Assembly (NCBI GenBank): GCA_023386155.1
Contig: JAEWKH010000017.1
Coordinates: 19,572 to 83,571 of the forward strand
From: Pseudomonadota bacterium
Lineage (GTDB): Bacteria > Pseudomonadota > Alphaproteobacteria > Rhizobiales > Beijerinckiaceae
Length of the DNA stretch: 64,000 bases
Direction of reading: 5' to 3'
Shown: positions 51,780-60,628 of the stretch, piece by piece
How the letters are laid out: each line of letters starts with the position of its first letter
Position numbering within the stretch: the first letter of the stretch is position 1
Translations under genes and position numbers: made by a program
The notes under the pieces: generated by a model
What the model was told of the DNA's origin: nothing
The model's input: only the letters and a program-made list of their open reading frames with translations
The model's database searches: none

Positions 51780-52982
51780 TCAGGCCGAGGCGCTGTCGGC
51801 GATTCGCTGCGCCAGGGCAACGAGGCTCAGGTCGGACCCGGCCGGCCCCATGATCGACAGTCCCAGCGGCGCACCGGACCGGGAGGCCAAGGGAATAGAG
51901 ACCTGGGGCAGGCCGGAGAGCACCGACAGGCAGAGCAGATTCAAGGCGTTGTTGCGATAATCGTTCAGCGCCTCGTCACTCTCCGTGAGCAGCGGCGCGA
52001 CATCCGGCATGGTCGGCAGGATCAGCACCGCGTCCTCGGCGAGGAGCGCCCCGAAGCGCTTCCGGAACGCCGACCGAATCACCTTGGCCTCTGCCACCTG
52101 ATTGTCGCTCACCGCCTTGGAGAACGCGAACCGGTCGGCCACGCCCGGACCCAGGGGTGGGCGGTAGCGCTCGATCATCGGCCCATCGACCGTCCAGGCC
52201 TCGCGGCTTTGGATGTAACGCATCGCCCAGTAGAGAGCCGTGAAGCCCTCCTCGGCCACAGCGACGGGCTCGGGCTGGCCCAGCACAGCCTCCGTCTGTC
52301 CCAGGGCCGGCGCCAGCGCCTCCCGCACCTCCTTGTGGAGAAGCGCGAAGGCATCTCGGGCCAGGAGCACTCGGGGACTTTGCGGCAGCGGCCGGGGATC
52401 CGCACCGAGCAGCACCTCGCCGACGCGGGCGAAGGTGGCGCCGTCGCGGGTGAAATACCCGCAGGTATCGAAGGAAGGCGCAAGATCGTGGCACTCTTCG
52501 AGGCTCACCCGGCCATGGGTCGGGCGGATGCCGAACAGCCCGCAATGGCTGGCCGGCGCCCGGACCGAGCCTCCCGTATCGGTCCCGAGGGCGAAATCGC
52601 ACAGTCCGTTCGAGACCGCCGCCGCCGAGCCCGAGGACGAGCCGCCCGGGATCCGGTCGGGCGCGCCTCCGTTCACCGGCGTGCCGAAATGGGCGTTCTT
52701 GCCGCTCATGGAGAAGGCCAGCTCGTCCGTGATCGTCTTGCCGACGAGGCGCGCGCCGGCATCGAGAAGCTTCTGCACCGTAGGGGCCGTCCGGGTCTTG
52801 ATGCCGGACATGGCGAGCATGTGGGGCGATCCTGCGCTGGTCGGATAGCCCGCCACGTCGAACAGGTCCTTGGCCGCGAAGGTCAGGCCCGACAGCGGGC
52901 CGCTCGGGGCATGGGAAACCGGAACGGCCGGGTAAGGCATGAAAGCAAAGGCTGGGTCGCGGTCGAGGAGCATCGGGTCCAA
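51780..52982 (-). CDS. Amidase signature family hydrolase
   Basis: 400 residues. The Ser-cisSer-Lys catalytic triad is complete: Lys38 in FAAKDLFD, cis-Ser in PGGSSSGSAAAVSNG (116 or 117) and nucleophile Ser139 in LGTDTGGSVRAPAS. Such enzymes cleave amides, ureido acids or Gln; length and sequence resemble AtzF/indoleacetamide-type short amidases rather than GatA. It is divergent from the branched-chain-type ABC transporter, and an N-carbamoyl hydrolase lies 7 kb away, so a nitrogen-scavenging substrate is plausible. GatA is unlikely because no gatB/gatC genes are near. Start at M1 (or M4); the precise start is not certain. Confidence 0.88.
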   Translation of the reverse strand: MDPMLLDRDPAFAFMPYPAVPVSHAPSGPLSGLTFAAKDLFDVAGYPTSAGSPHMLAMSGIKTRTAPTVQKLLDAGARLVGKTITDELAFSMSGKNAHFGTPVNGGAPDRIPGGSSSGSAAAVSNGLCDFALGTDTGGSVRAPASHCGLFGIRPTHGRVSLEECHDLAPSFDTCGYFTRDGATFARVGEVLLGADPRPLPQSPRVLLARDAFALLHKEVREALAPALGQTEAVLGQPEPVAVAEEGFTALYWAMRYIQSREAWTVDGPMIERYRPPLGPGVADRFAFSKAVSDNQVAEAKVIRSAFRKRFGALLAEDAVLILPTMPDVAPLLTESDEALNDYRNNALNLLCLSVLSGLPQVSIPLASRSGAPLGLSIMGPAGSDLSLVALAQRIADSASA

Positions 52983-53128
52983 GGGGTTCGGGGAACGAAG
53001 GCAGCGAATGTGTCATTGCCTCCCTGGCTCAGGCAAGGCAGGAATTTACGAAGCTCGGCAGTTTGGGCTTTCTTCAGACTAAGAATGGCCCTAAATCCAG
53101 GCGAATTCTCGTTTGCAAGGAACGCGCA

Positions 53129-54334
53129 ATGGCGAAGTTTTCGACGATCCGCTGGCTGGCCCTTGGAGCGGCGCTCGCGCTCGGAGCACCTTCCGTTCAT
53201 GCGCAGCAGGCCCCGATCAAGATCGGCGAACTGAATTCCTATGCCAGGCAGGCGGCTTTCACCGTGCCCTACCGCAACGGTTGGCAGATGGCCCTCGATG
53301 AGATCAACGCCAAGGGCGGCGTTCTCGGCCGCAAGATCGAGATCATCTCCCGCGAGGACGGCGCCACCACGGGCGACGCCACCCGCGTAGCCGATGAATT
53401 GGTGACCCGCGAGGGCGTCACGCTGCTCTTCGGTTCATTCCTGTCGAATGTCGGCGTCGCCATGGCGGATTACGCCAACCAGAAGAAGATCGTCTATATC
53501 GCCGCCGAGCCCCTGACCGATGCCGTCACCATGGCACAGGGCAACCGCTACACCTTCCGCATCCGGCCCAACAACACCATGCAGGTCGGCATGCTGGTCG
53601 ATCAGGCCAAGGCCTCGGGAGCGAAGCGCTGGGCGATCGTCGCGCCGAACTACGAATACGGCCAGTCGGCGGCCGCCGTCTTCAAGCGCCTGATCCAGGA
53701 ACGGGTGCCCGGCGCGCAGATCGTCGTCGAACAGTACCCGGCTCTCGGCAAGATCGAGGCGGGGGCGACCGTCTCGGCGATCGAGCAGGCCAAGCCCGAC
53801 GGCATCTTCAACGTACTCTTCGGCCCCGACCTCGCCCAGTTCGTGCGCGAGGGCAACACCCGCGGCCTCTTCGAGGGAACGACGGTTCTCTCGCTCCTCA
53901 CCGGCGAGCCCGAATGGCTCCTACCCCTGAAGGACGAGGTGCCCGAGGGCTGGACGGTGACCGGCTATCCCTGGGACGAGATCAAGGAGCCGAAGCACAA
54001 GGCCTTCGTCGATGCCTATCGTGCCAAGTTCGACGAGACGCCGCGCCTCGGCTCGCTTCTCGGCTACATGGTCGTCTACATGATTCGCGACGCCATCGAG
54101 CGTGCCGGTTCCACCGAGACCGAGGCGATCATCAAGGCGCTCGAGGATGCGAAGTTCGATACCGTCATCGGCCCCGTCACCATGCGCGGCATCGACAATC
54201 AATCCACCATGGGCGCCTGGGTCGGCAAGCTCGTGCTCAAAGGCGCTACGGGCGGCATGACGGACTGGACCTACAAGGACGGCACCGCGTTCATGCCGAC
54301 CGAGGCGGAGGTGAAGGCCGTGCGGAAGGATTAG
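53129..54334 (+). CDS. Branched-chain-amino-acid-type ABC transporter binding protein
   Basis: 401 residues, peripla_BP_6 (LivK/UrtA/AmiC-like) family. Signal peptide STIRWLALGAALALGAPSVHA-QQ (residues 4-25). Mature IKIGELNSYARQAAFTVPYRNGWQMALDEIN, followed by GGVLGRKIEIISRED. ATG 53129 is supported by AAGGA ten bases upstream; the frame is open further upstream. Divergent from the amidase with a 146-base gap that must contain both promoters, hinting at co-regulation. Ligand could be amino acids, amides or urea-like compounds. Confidence 0.9.
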   Translation: MAKFSTIRWLALGAALALGAPSVHAQQAPIKIGELNSYARQAAFTVPYRNGWQMALDEINAKGGVLGRKIEIISREDGATTGDATRVADELVTREGVTLLFGSFLSNVGVAMADYANQKKIVYIAAEPLTDAVTMAQGNRYTFRIRPNNTMQVGMLVDQAKASGAKRWAIVAPNYEYGQSAAAVFKRLIQERVPGAQIVVEQYPALGKIEAGATVSAIEQAKPDGIFNVLFGPDLAQFVREGNTRGLFEGTTVLSLLTGEPEWLLPLKDEVPEGWTVTGYPWDEIKEPKHKAFVDAYRAKFDETPRLGSLLGYMVVYMIRDAIERAGSTETEAIIKALEDAKFDTVIGPVTMRGIDNQSTMGAWVGKLVLKGATGGMTDWTYKDGTAFMPTEAEVKAVRKD

Positions 54335-54338
54335 CGGA

Positions 54339-56195
54339 TTGCTGACGCTGGATCCCTCCTTTCTTGCCGTTCAGGCCCTCAGCGGCCTTTCCAGCGCTTC
54401 ATCGCTTTTCATCACCGCCTGCGGCCTGACCATCGTCTTCGGCGTCACGCGGATCGTGAACTTCGCGCATGGCTCGCTCTACATGATCGGCGCCTATACG
54501 GCCGCGACGCTGATCCCGCGCCTGCTCGAGTTCTCCTTCGGCCCCGTCACCTTCTGGGCCGGCATCCTGATCTCGGCGCTCATCGTCGGCATCATCGGCG
54601 TCATCATCGAGGTTCTGCTCCTGCGCCGGATCTACGGCGCGCCGGAACTCTTCCAGCTGCTTGCCACCTTCGGCGTCGTGCTGGTGGTGCAGGATCTCGT
54701 GGTGCAGGTCTTTGGCCCGGAAGACATCCTCGGCCCTCGTGCGCCGGGATTGCGCGCGCCCGTCGAGATTCTCGGGCGGCGCTTTCCGTCCTACGAACTC
54801 GTGCTGATCGCGGCCGGTCCCGTCGTATTGGGCCTCGTATGGCTTCTGCTGCGCAGGACGCGCTTCGGCGTGCTGGTGCGCGCGGCGACGCAGGATCGCG
54901 ACATGGTGGCCTCGCTCGGGGTCAACCAGGCCATGCTGTTCACCGGCACCCTGTTTCTCGGCGCCTTTCTCGCAGGGCTCGGCGGCGCGCTGCAGATCCC
55001 GCGCGTGTCGGCGAATACCGGCATGGATCTCTCCATCATCGCCGAGGCCTTCGTCGTCACGGTGGTCGGCGGCATGGGCAGCGTGCCCGGCGCTTTTCTT
55101 GCTGCCCTCGTCATCGGGCAGTTGCAGGCCTTCGGCATCCTGATCTTTCCCAAGAGCACCCTCGTCGTGGTGTTCCTGCTCATGGCCGTGGTGCTGGCGA
55201 TCCGGCCGCACGGCTTCTTCGGACGCGCCGAGGCGATCGGCGGAACCCATGCGGTGGGCATCGCCAGCCGCAAGCCCTTGCCCGGCCGCCCCTACATCCT
55301 GCTCGCCGCCATCGCGGCGCTTGCCGGCTTCCCGTTTCTGGCCGATGCATACCTGCTGAAGGTTGCGACCGAGGTCCTGATCCTCGCGCTCTTCGCCTTC
55401 AGCCTGCAACTTCTCATCGGGGTCGGCGGGCTCGTGAGCTTCGGCCACGCGGCCTTCTTGGGACTTGGCGCCTACGGGTCGGCTCTCGGCGTCAAATGGT
55501 TCGCCCTGTCGATGGAGGCGGCGCTCCCCTTAGGCCTCGTGCTGGCCGCTTCAGGCGCGGCGCTGATCGGCGGCTTCGTGGTGCGCCTGTCCGGCATCTA
55601 TCTCGCCATGATGACGCTGGCCGCCGCGCAGATCCTCTATGCGGTCGCGTTTCAGTGGGTTGAGGTGACCGGCGGCGACAACGGCATCGTCGGCGTGTGG
55701 CCCTCGGACTGGGCCGCAGGACCCGTGCCCTATTATCTCCTCACCGCCGCGCTGACGCTTGTGGCCGTGCTGCTCCTCAAGCGGATCATCGACGCACCCT
55801 TCGGCTATTCCCTGCGGGCCGCCCGCGACTCGGAAGCCCGTGCGGAGGCGATCGGCCTGAACGTCCGCCAGCACCGCTGGCTCGCCTTCATGATCGCTGG
55901 CGCGGCCGCAGGACTCGCAGGCGGTCTTTATGCCTTCTCCCGCGGCTCGGTGGACCCGAGCCTGCTCGGAATTTCGACCTCCGTCGACGCGCTCACCATG
56001 CTGCTCCTCGGCGGCATTCAAACCGTGACGGGCCCGCTCGTCGGCGCTGGCGTCCTGCATGCCTTGCGCGACTGGATCATGCCTCTCACGTCGCTCTGGC
56101 GGCTGACGCTGGGCTTGATCATCATCGCCATGGTGCTGATCTTTCCGCGCGGTCTTGTCGGCACCGTGCAGCACTGGCGGGAGGAGCGGGCATGA
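54339..56195 (+). CDS. Fused LivH-LivM-type ABC permease
   Basis: 618 residues: the two permeases of a branched-chain-amino-acid transporter in one chain. The first half (about 1-290) is LivH-like: GVTRIVNFAHGSLYMIGAYTAA, RTRFGVLVRAATQDRDMVASLGVN, VVGGMGSVPGAFLAALVIGQ. The second (about 315-618) is LivM-like: LLIGVGGLVSFGHAAFLGLGAYG, GYSLRAARDSEARAEAIGLN, LLLGGIQTVTGPLVGAG. TTG start at 54339 with AAGGA eleven bases upstream, four bases after the previous stop; no better start is in frame. The stop overlaps the next gene as ATGA. Separate LivH and LivM would be the usual arrangement. Confidence 0.9.
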   Translation: MLTLDPSFLAVQALSGLSSASSLFITACGLTIVFGVTRIVNFAHGSLYMIGAYTAATLIPRLLEFSFGPVTFWAGILISALIVGIIGVIIEVLLLRRIYGAPELFQLLATFGVVLVVQDLVVQVFGPEDILGPRAPGLRAPVEILGRRFPSYELVLIAAGPVVLGLVWLLLRRTRFGVLVRAATQDRDMVASLGVNQAMLFTGTLFLGAFLAGLGGALQIPRVSANTGMDLSIIAEAFVVTVVGGMGSVPGAFLAALVIGQLQAFGILIFPKSTLVVVFLLMAVVLAIRPHGFFGRAEAIGGTHAVGIASRKPLPGRPYILLAAIAALAGFPFLADAYLLKVATEVLILALFAFSLQLLIGVGGLVSFGHAAFLGLGAYGSALGVKWFALSMEAALPLGLVLAASGAALIGGFVVRLSGIYLAMMTLAAAQILYAVAFQWVEVTGGDNGIVGVWPSDWAAGPVPYYLLTAALTLVAVLLLKRIIDAPFGYSLRAARDSEARAEAIGLNVRQHRWLAFMIAGAAAGLAGGLYAFSRGSVDPSLLGISTSVDALTMLLLGGIQTVTGPLVGAGVLHALRDWIMPLTSLWRLTLGLIIIAMVLIFPRGLVGTVQHWREERA

Positions 56196-56968
56196 CGCTT
56201 CTTGCCGTGAAGGGCCTGCACAAATCCTTCGGCGGCGTGGTGGCGTCCCGCGACGTGGAGTTCACCGTGGAGCGCGGCGAGATGCTCGCCATCATCGGCC
56301 CGAACGGCGCCGGCAAGTCCACCGTGTTCAACATGGTCGGCGGCCAGCTGAGGCCCGATCGCGGCCGGGTCCTGCTCGACGATCAGGACATCACCCATGC
56401 CTCGCCGCAGAAGCGATTCCGCCGCGGCGTGGGACGCACCTTCCAGGTGGCGCAGACCTTTCTCTCCATGAGCGCCGTCGAGAACGTGCAGATGGCGCTG
56501 ATCAGCTGCCGCCGGCAAAGCAGCGGCCTGTGGTCGCCCACCCGGGAGCGCCATCGCGAGAAGGCGATCGGGCTGCTCTCCCAGGTGGGCATGGCGGAGG
56601 CGGCGGATATCCCCTGCTCCGCGCTGGCCTATGGCGACGTGAAGCGGGTGGAGCTTGCCATCGCGCTGGCAGGCGAGCCGAAGCTCCTCCTCATGGACGA
56701 GCCCACCGCCGGCATGGCACCGCGCGAGCGGGCGGAGCTGATGGACCTCACGGCCTCCTTCGCCGGCTCGCTGGGGATCGGCGTTCTCTTCACGGAGCAC
56801 GACATGGACGTGGTCTTCGGCCATGCGGCCCGGGTGCTCGTGCTCCTGCGCGGCCAGATCATCGCCGCGGGCCCTCCCGACGAGATCCGCCGGAACGAGC
56901 AGGTCAGGCGCGCCTATCTCGGCGACGAGCATGCCCTCGAGCGGCCGAAAGGAGCGGGGCCCGCATGA
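56192..56968 (+). CDS. LivG-type ABC transporter ATPase
   Basis: 258 residues: GLHKSFGGVVASRDVEFTVERG, Walker A GPNGAGKST, VGRTFQVAQTFLSMSAVENV (LivG hallmark), a signature altered from LSGGxxR to SALAYGDVKRVELAIAL, and Walker B LLLMDEPTAGMAP. The altered signature is common in LivG relatives of this group. It begins in an ATGA overlap with the permease and overlaps the LivF-type gene likewise. Confidence 0.9.
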   Translation: MTLLAVKGLHKSFGGVVASRDVEFTVERGEMLAIIGPNGAGKSTVFNMVGGQLRPDRGRVLLDDQDITHASPQKRFRRGVGRTFQVAQTFLSMSAVENVQMALISCRRQSSGLWSPTRERHREKAIGLLSQVGMAEAADIPCSALAYGDVKRVELAIALAGEPKLLLMDEPTAGMAPRERAELMDLTASFAGSLGIGVLFTEHDMDVVFGHAARVLVLLRGQIIAAGPPDEIRRNEQVRRAYLGDEHALERPKGAGPA

Positions 56969-57681
56969 GACGAGAGCCGCTCCTCGATGTCCGGAACCTC
57001 AACGCCTTCTACGGCCGTGCGCAGGTGCTATTCGGCCTCTCCATCCATCTCTATCCGGGCGAGGTGGTGGCGCTGGTGGGTCGCAATGGCGCCGGCAAGA
57101 CCACGACCCTGAAGGCCATCATGGGCCTGATTTCGGCCACCGCCACCCATGCCACCTTCAAGGGCCATTCCCTCGGCAGGCTCCCGACCTACAGGATCGC
57201 CCGCCTGGGCCTCGGCTACGTGCCGGAAGACCGGCGCATCTTCACCGATCTCACCGTCGACGAGAACCTGGAGACAGGCCGCCGCCCCGCCGGGGAAGGC
57301 CGTTCGCCCTGGACGCCGGATCGGCTCTTCCGCCTGTTCCCCAATCTGGCCGAGATGCGCGGGCGGCGCGGCAGCCAGATGTCCGGGGGCGAGCAGCAGA
57401 TGCTGTCCATCGCCCGCACCCTCATGGGAAACCCGGACGCCATCCTGCTCGACGAGCCCTCCGAGGGCATCGCGCCGGTCATCGTGCAGATGATGGCCGA
57501 GGCGATCCGGGCCATGAAGGCGGAAGGGGTGGCCGTCCTCCTCTCCGAGCAGAACTGGGCCTTCGCGGCCGGCATCAGCGACCGCGCCTGCGTGATCGAG
57601 CGGGGCGAGATCCGCTTCCAGGGCTCCATGGCCGAGCTCCTGGCCGACGAGGCTCTCCGGGCGGAAACCCTCGGGGTTTGA
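56965..57681 (+). CDS. LivF-type ABC transporter ATPase
   Basis: 238 residues: LLDVRNLNAFYGRAQVLFGLS, Walker A GRNGAGKTT, LGLGYVPEDRRIFTDLTVDENLE (LivF hallmark), signature MSGGEQQMLSIARTL, Walker B AILLDEPSEGIAP. ATGA overlap with the LivG-type gene. Last gene of the transporter operon; a ferredoxin gene follows 102 bases on. Confidence 0.92.
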   Translation: MRREPLLDVRNLNAFYGRAQVLFGLSIHLYPGEVVALVGRNGAGKTTTLKAIMGLISATATHATFKGHSLGRLPTYRIARLGLGYVPEDRRIFTDLTVDENLETGRRPAGEGRSPWTPDRLFRLFPNLAEMRGRRGSQMSGGEQQMLSIARTLMGNPDAILLDEPSEGIAPVIVQMMAEAIRAMKAEGVAVLLSEQNWAFAAGISDRACVIERGEIRFQGSMAELLADEALRAETLGV

Positions 57682-57783
57682 TAGCCTAAACCGTTGACGG
57701 AGCGGGCTGAAAGGTCGATATGCAGCCATCCGGCGCCCGTCCGCGCCACATCTCAGAAGACACGAAAGAGGAATCCCCGCTTC

Positions 57784-58098
57784 ATGGGCGTCATCCATGT
57801 GACCGACCGGGCCGGCCAGCGCCATACCCTCGAGGCCATCGAGGGCTGGCGGGTCATGGAGATCATCCGGGACTGGGGCCTGCCCATCGAGGGCCTGTGC
57901 GGCGGAGCCTGCGAATGCGCCACCTGCCACGTCTTCGTCGCCGAGGAGTGGCTCGACAAGCTCTATCCCCCCACCGAGGAGGAGGAGGACCAGCTCGACA
58001 CGGTCATGGCGCAACCCAATTCCCGCCTGTCCTGCCAGATCCTCTGGACCCCCGAACTCGACGGCCTGGAGGTCACGCTCGCCCCTACGGGGGCCTGA
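57784..58098 (+). CDS. 2Fe-2S ferredoxin (adrenodoxin/Fdx type)
   Basis: 104 residues. Cluster cysteines sit in GLCGGACECATCHVFV (C-x5-C-x2-C) with the fourth Cys in RLSCQILWTP. This is the adrenodoxin-like pattern of ISC ferredoxin and P450 partners. Start ATG 57784, supported by conserved MGVIHVTDRAGQRHTLEAI; GAGG stands eleven bases upstream. The next gene is a ferredoxin-NADP reductase, so they may work as an electron-transfer pair. Confidence 0.93.
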   Translation: MGVIHVTDRAGQRHTLEAIEGWRVMEIIRDWGLPIEGLCGGACECATCHVFVAEEWLDKLYPPTEEEEDQLDTVMAQPNSRLSCQILWTPELDGLEVTLAPTGA

Positions 58099-58165
58099 CC
58101 GTCAAAAGCATTGTCAGGCGAGGCGGATGCCGGTTCGCTGCCTGAGAATGCGTCACAAAAGACCT

Positions 58166-58206
58166 GCTGAACGGATGAGGACCTGCTAGATCCTCATCCG
58201 TTCAGC
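58166..58206. repeat. Perfect 16-base inverted repeat between ferredoxin and its reductase
   Basis: GCTGAACGGATGAGGA (58166-58181) and TCCTCATCCGTTCAGC (58191-58206) surround a nine-base loop CCTGCTAGA. No T-run follows. Most likely a transcription terminator or a mobile palindrome; it isolates the ferredoxin gene from the reductase gene. Confidence 0.6.
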
Positions 58207-58271
58207 CTGCCACATTGCCAAGACCAGGAGACCGTGCTTTTCGAAAGGCCGTCTCTCGAAGGAGCCTGTTC

Positions 58272-59315
58272 ATGACCGACCATATCGAAACGGACGTCGT
58301 CATCATCGGTGCCGGGCCCGTAGGCCTGTTCGCCGTGTTCGAACTGGGTCTCCTCGACATCAAATGCCATCTCATCGACATCCTGCCGAAGGTGGGCGGC
58401 CAATGCGCCGAGCTCTATCCGGAAAAGCCGATCTACGACATTCCGGGCTTTCCGATGGTGACGGGCCAGGGCCTCGTCGACAACCTGATGGCGCAGATCG
58501 AGCCGTTCCATCCGACCTTCCACCTCAACGAGATGGTCGAGAGCCTCGAATCCATCGGTACGCCCGAGGCGCCGCTGTTCCGCGTCAAGACCTCCGAGAA
58601 CGGCACCACCTTCACCTGCAAGGCGGTGATCATCGCCGCGGGCGGCGGCTCGTTCCTGCCCAAGAAGCCGCCGATCGACAACATCGAGGCGTATGAGGGG
58701 ACGGGCGTCTTCTATGCCGTGCGCAAGATGGAGATGTTCCGCAACAAGAACGTCCTCATCGTCGGCGGCGGCGATTCCGCCCTCGACTGGACGGTGAACC
58801 TGCAGCCCGTCGCCAAGCGCCTGACCCTGCTCCACCGCCGCGACGCCTTCCGCGCCGCGCCTCATACGGTGGAGAAGATGCGCTCCCTCGTCGCGGCCGG
58901 CGAGATGGATCTGCATCTCGGCCAGGTGACCTCCCTCAAGGGCGAGGCTCCCGTGCTCGAGGGCGCCGTGATCCGCAAGGACGACGGCTCGGAATTCACG
59001 GTCGATTGCGACGTGATGCTGCCCTTCTTCGGGCTCACCATGAAGCTCGGCCCCATCGCCGATTGGGGCCTGAACCTGCACGAGAACCTGATTCCGGTCG
59101 ATACGGAGAAGTTCGAGACCAATGTCCCCGGCATCTTCGCCATCGGCGACATCAACACCTATCCGGGCAAGCTGAAGCTCATCCTCTCCGGCTTCCACGA
59201 GGGCGCGCTGGCGGCCCAGAAGGTGCACCGCTACGTGTATCCCGAGAAGAAGCTCCTGTTCCAATACACGACCTCCTCCACGAGCCTGCAGAAGAAGCTC
59301 GGCGTCGCGGCCTGA
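58272..59315 (+). CDS. Ferredoxin-NADP reductase (thioredoxin-reductase-like, FNR2 type)
   Basis: 347 residues. FAD site VVIIGAGPVGLFAVFELGLLD (residues 8-28), NADPH site VLIVGGGDSALDWTVNL (about residue 160), C-terminal FAD motif IFAIGDINTYPGK. The CxxC redox pair of thioredoxin reductase is missing at its usual place (GVFYAVRKMEMF), which marks the flavoprotein as the FNR2/YumC class. It has the C-terminal extension YTTSSTSLQKKLGVAA, as in that class. It transfers electrons between NADPH and ferredoxin; the ferredoxin gene stands just upstream. ATG 58272 has AAGGAG nine bases before it. Confidence 0.92.
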   Translation: MTDHIETDVVIIGAGPVGLFAVFELGLLDIKCHLIDILPKVGGQCAELYPEKPIYDIPGFPMVTGQGLVDNLMAQIEPFHPTFHLNEMVESLESIGTPEAPLFRVKTSENGTTFTCKAVIIAAGGGSFLPKKPPIDNIEAYEGTGVFYAVRKMEMFRNKNVLIVGGGDSALDWTVNLQPVAKRLTLLHRRDAFRAAPHTVEKMRSLVAAGEMDLHLGQVTSLKGEAPVLEGAVIRKDDGSEFTVDCDVMLPFFGLTMKLGPIADWGLNLHENLIPVDTEKFETNVPGIFAIGDINTYPGKLKLILSGFHEGALAAQKVHRYVYPEKKLLFQYTTSSTSLQKKLGVAA

Positions 59316-59379
59316 CGATGGTTCAGGAGCCGGCCCGCATCCCCTTGCGAAGCGGGCCGGTTCCTGAAACTCTTGGCGG

Positions 59380-60618
59380 ATGACGCATACATCCGACCTC
59401 ACCCTCGGCCGCCGCGTGATGGCGATGATCGAGGATCTCGCGCAGCATACGGACGAGCCCGGCCGCCTCACCCGCCTCTATCTCTCCGACGCTCATCGCA
59501 GGGCCGCCGATGCCACGCTCCGGCTGATGCAGGGAGCGGGCTTGGACGCCCATATCGATGCTCTCGGCTCCGTCGTCGGCCGCAGCGAAGGCGCTGACCC
59601 CGATGCCCCTGCCCTTCTCATCGGCTCCCATATCGATTCCGTGGTCGATGCCGGCCGCTATGACGGCAATCTCGGCGTGGTGCTCGGCATCGTCGTCATC
59701 GAGGCCCTGAAGCAGCAGGGGATCGCGCCGGCCTGTCCCATCGAGATCGTGGCTTTCGGCGACGAGGAGAATGTGCGCTTCCCCACGAATCTCTCGACGT
59801 CCCAGGCGCTCGCCGGCCGCTTCGACCCGGCCTGGCTCGACGGCCGCGACCAGGACGGGATCACGCTCCGCGATGCGCTGATCCGCTTCGGCGGCGATCC
59901 GGCAGGCGCCGCCGCCCTCGCCCGCGATCCGGCGCGCTATCGCGGCTATCTCGAGGTGCATATCGAGCAGGGGCCGCTCCTGGAGGCGAAGGACCTGCCC
60001 GTCGGCATCGTGTCCGCCATCAACGGCATCACGCGCGCTCGCTGCAGCGTGACCGGCGAAGCGGGACATGCGGGCACCGTGCCGATGACCATGCGCCGCG
60101 ATGCGCTGGCGGCTGTCGCCGAGATGATCGGCATCGTTGAGCGTGCGGGCTCCACGCGCACCGACACGGTGGCGACCGTCGGCGTCGCGCAGGTGCAGCC
60201 CGGCGCGATCAACGTGATTCCGGCACGCGTCGATTTCACCCTCGATGCGCGCTCGCCGGACGACGCGGTTCGCCTGGCCATGGTGCAGGACATCGTGACC
60301 GAGTGCCAGGCGGCCGCTCAGCGGCGCGGCGTGGCATTCACCATCGAGCCATTCATGGAATCGCCCGCCACGCCCATGGACAAGGGTCTGATCGGAACAC
60401 TCGAAGAGGCTGTCGGGAATCTCGGCATCGAACCGCTTCACCTCTCCTCCGGCGCGGGTCACGACGCGGTCGCGATGGCCCATCTCTGCCCCTCCGCCAT
60501 GCTCTTCGTGCGCTGCAAGGGCGGCATCAGCCACAACCCGGCGGAATCCATCACCGTCGAGGATGCCGATGTGGCGGCGCGCGTGCTGATCGAAGCGGTC
60601 AGGCGGATCGCCGGGTGA
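59380..60618 (+). CDS. M20-family N-carbamoyl-amino-acid/ureido hydrolase (AllC-like)
   Basis: 412 residues. Bi-zinc site: GSHIDSVVDAGRYDGNLG (His/Asp), FGDEENVRFPT (Glu-Glu), VHIEQGPLLEA (His), GAGHDAVAMAH and CKGGISHNPAE (late His). This pattern fits allantoate amidohydrolase, N-carbamoyl-L-amino-acid hydrolase and beta-ureidopropionase. The exact substrate is open. The amidase and transporter upstream could be functional partners in nitrogen scavenging. Followed ten bases on by an acetyltransferase. Confidence 0.9.
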   Translation: MTHTSDLTLGRRVMAMIEDLAQHTDEPGRLTRLYLSDAHRRAADATLRLMQGAGLDAHIDALGSVVGRSEGADPDAPALLIGSHIDSVVDAGRYDGNLGVVLGIVVIEALKQQGIAPACPIEIVAFGDEENVRFPTNLSTSQALAGRFDPAWLDGRDQDGITLRDALIRFGGDPAGAAALARDPARYRGYLEVHIEQGPLLEAKDLPVGIVSAINGITRARCSVTGEAGHAGTVPMTMRRDALAAVAEMIGIVERAGSTRTDTVATVGVAQVQPGAINVIPARVDFTLDARSPDDAVRLAMVQDIVTECQAAAQRRGVAFTIEPFMESPATPMDKGLIGTLEEAVGNLGIEPLHLSSGAGHDAVAMAHLCPSAMLFVRCKGGISHNPAESITVEDADVAARVLIEAVRRIAG

Positions 60619-60628
60619 GATTCGCGCG

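Noticed and set aside
51780..52982. Glutamyl-tRNA amidotransferase subunit GatA
   Set aside because: Too short (400 residues against about 480-490), no gatB or gatC neighbours, and located in a catabolic context.
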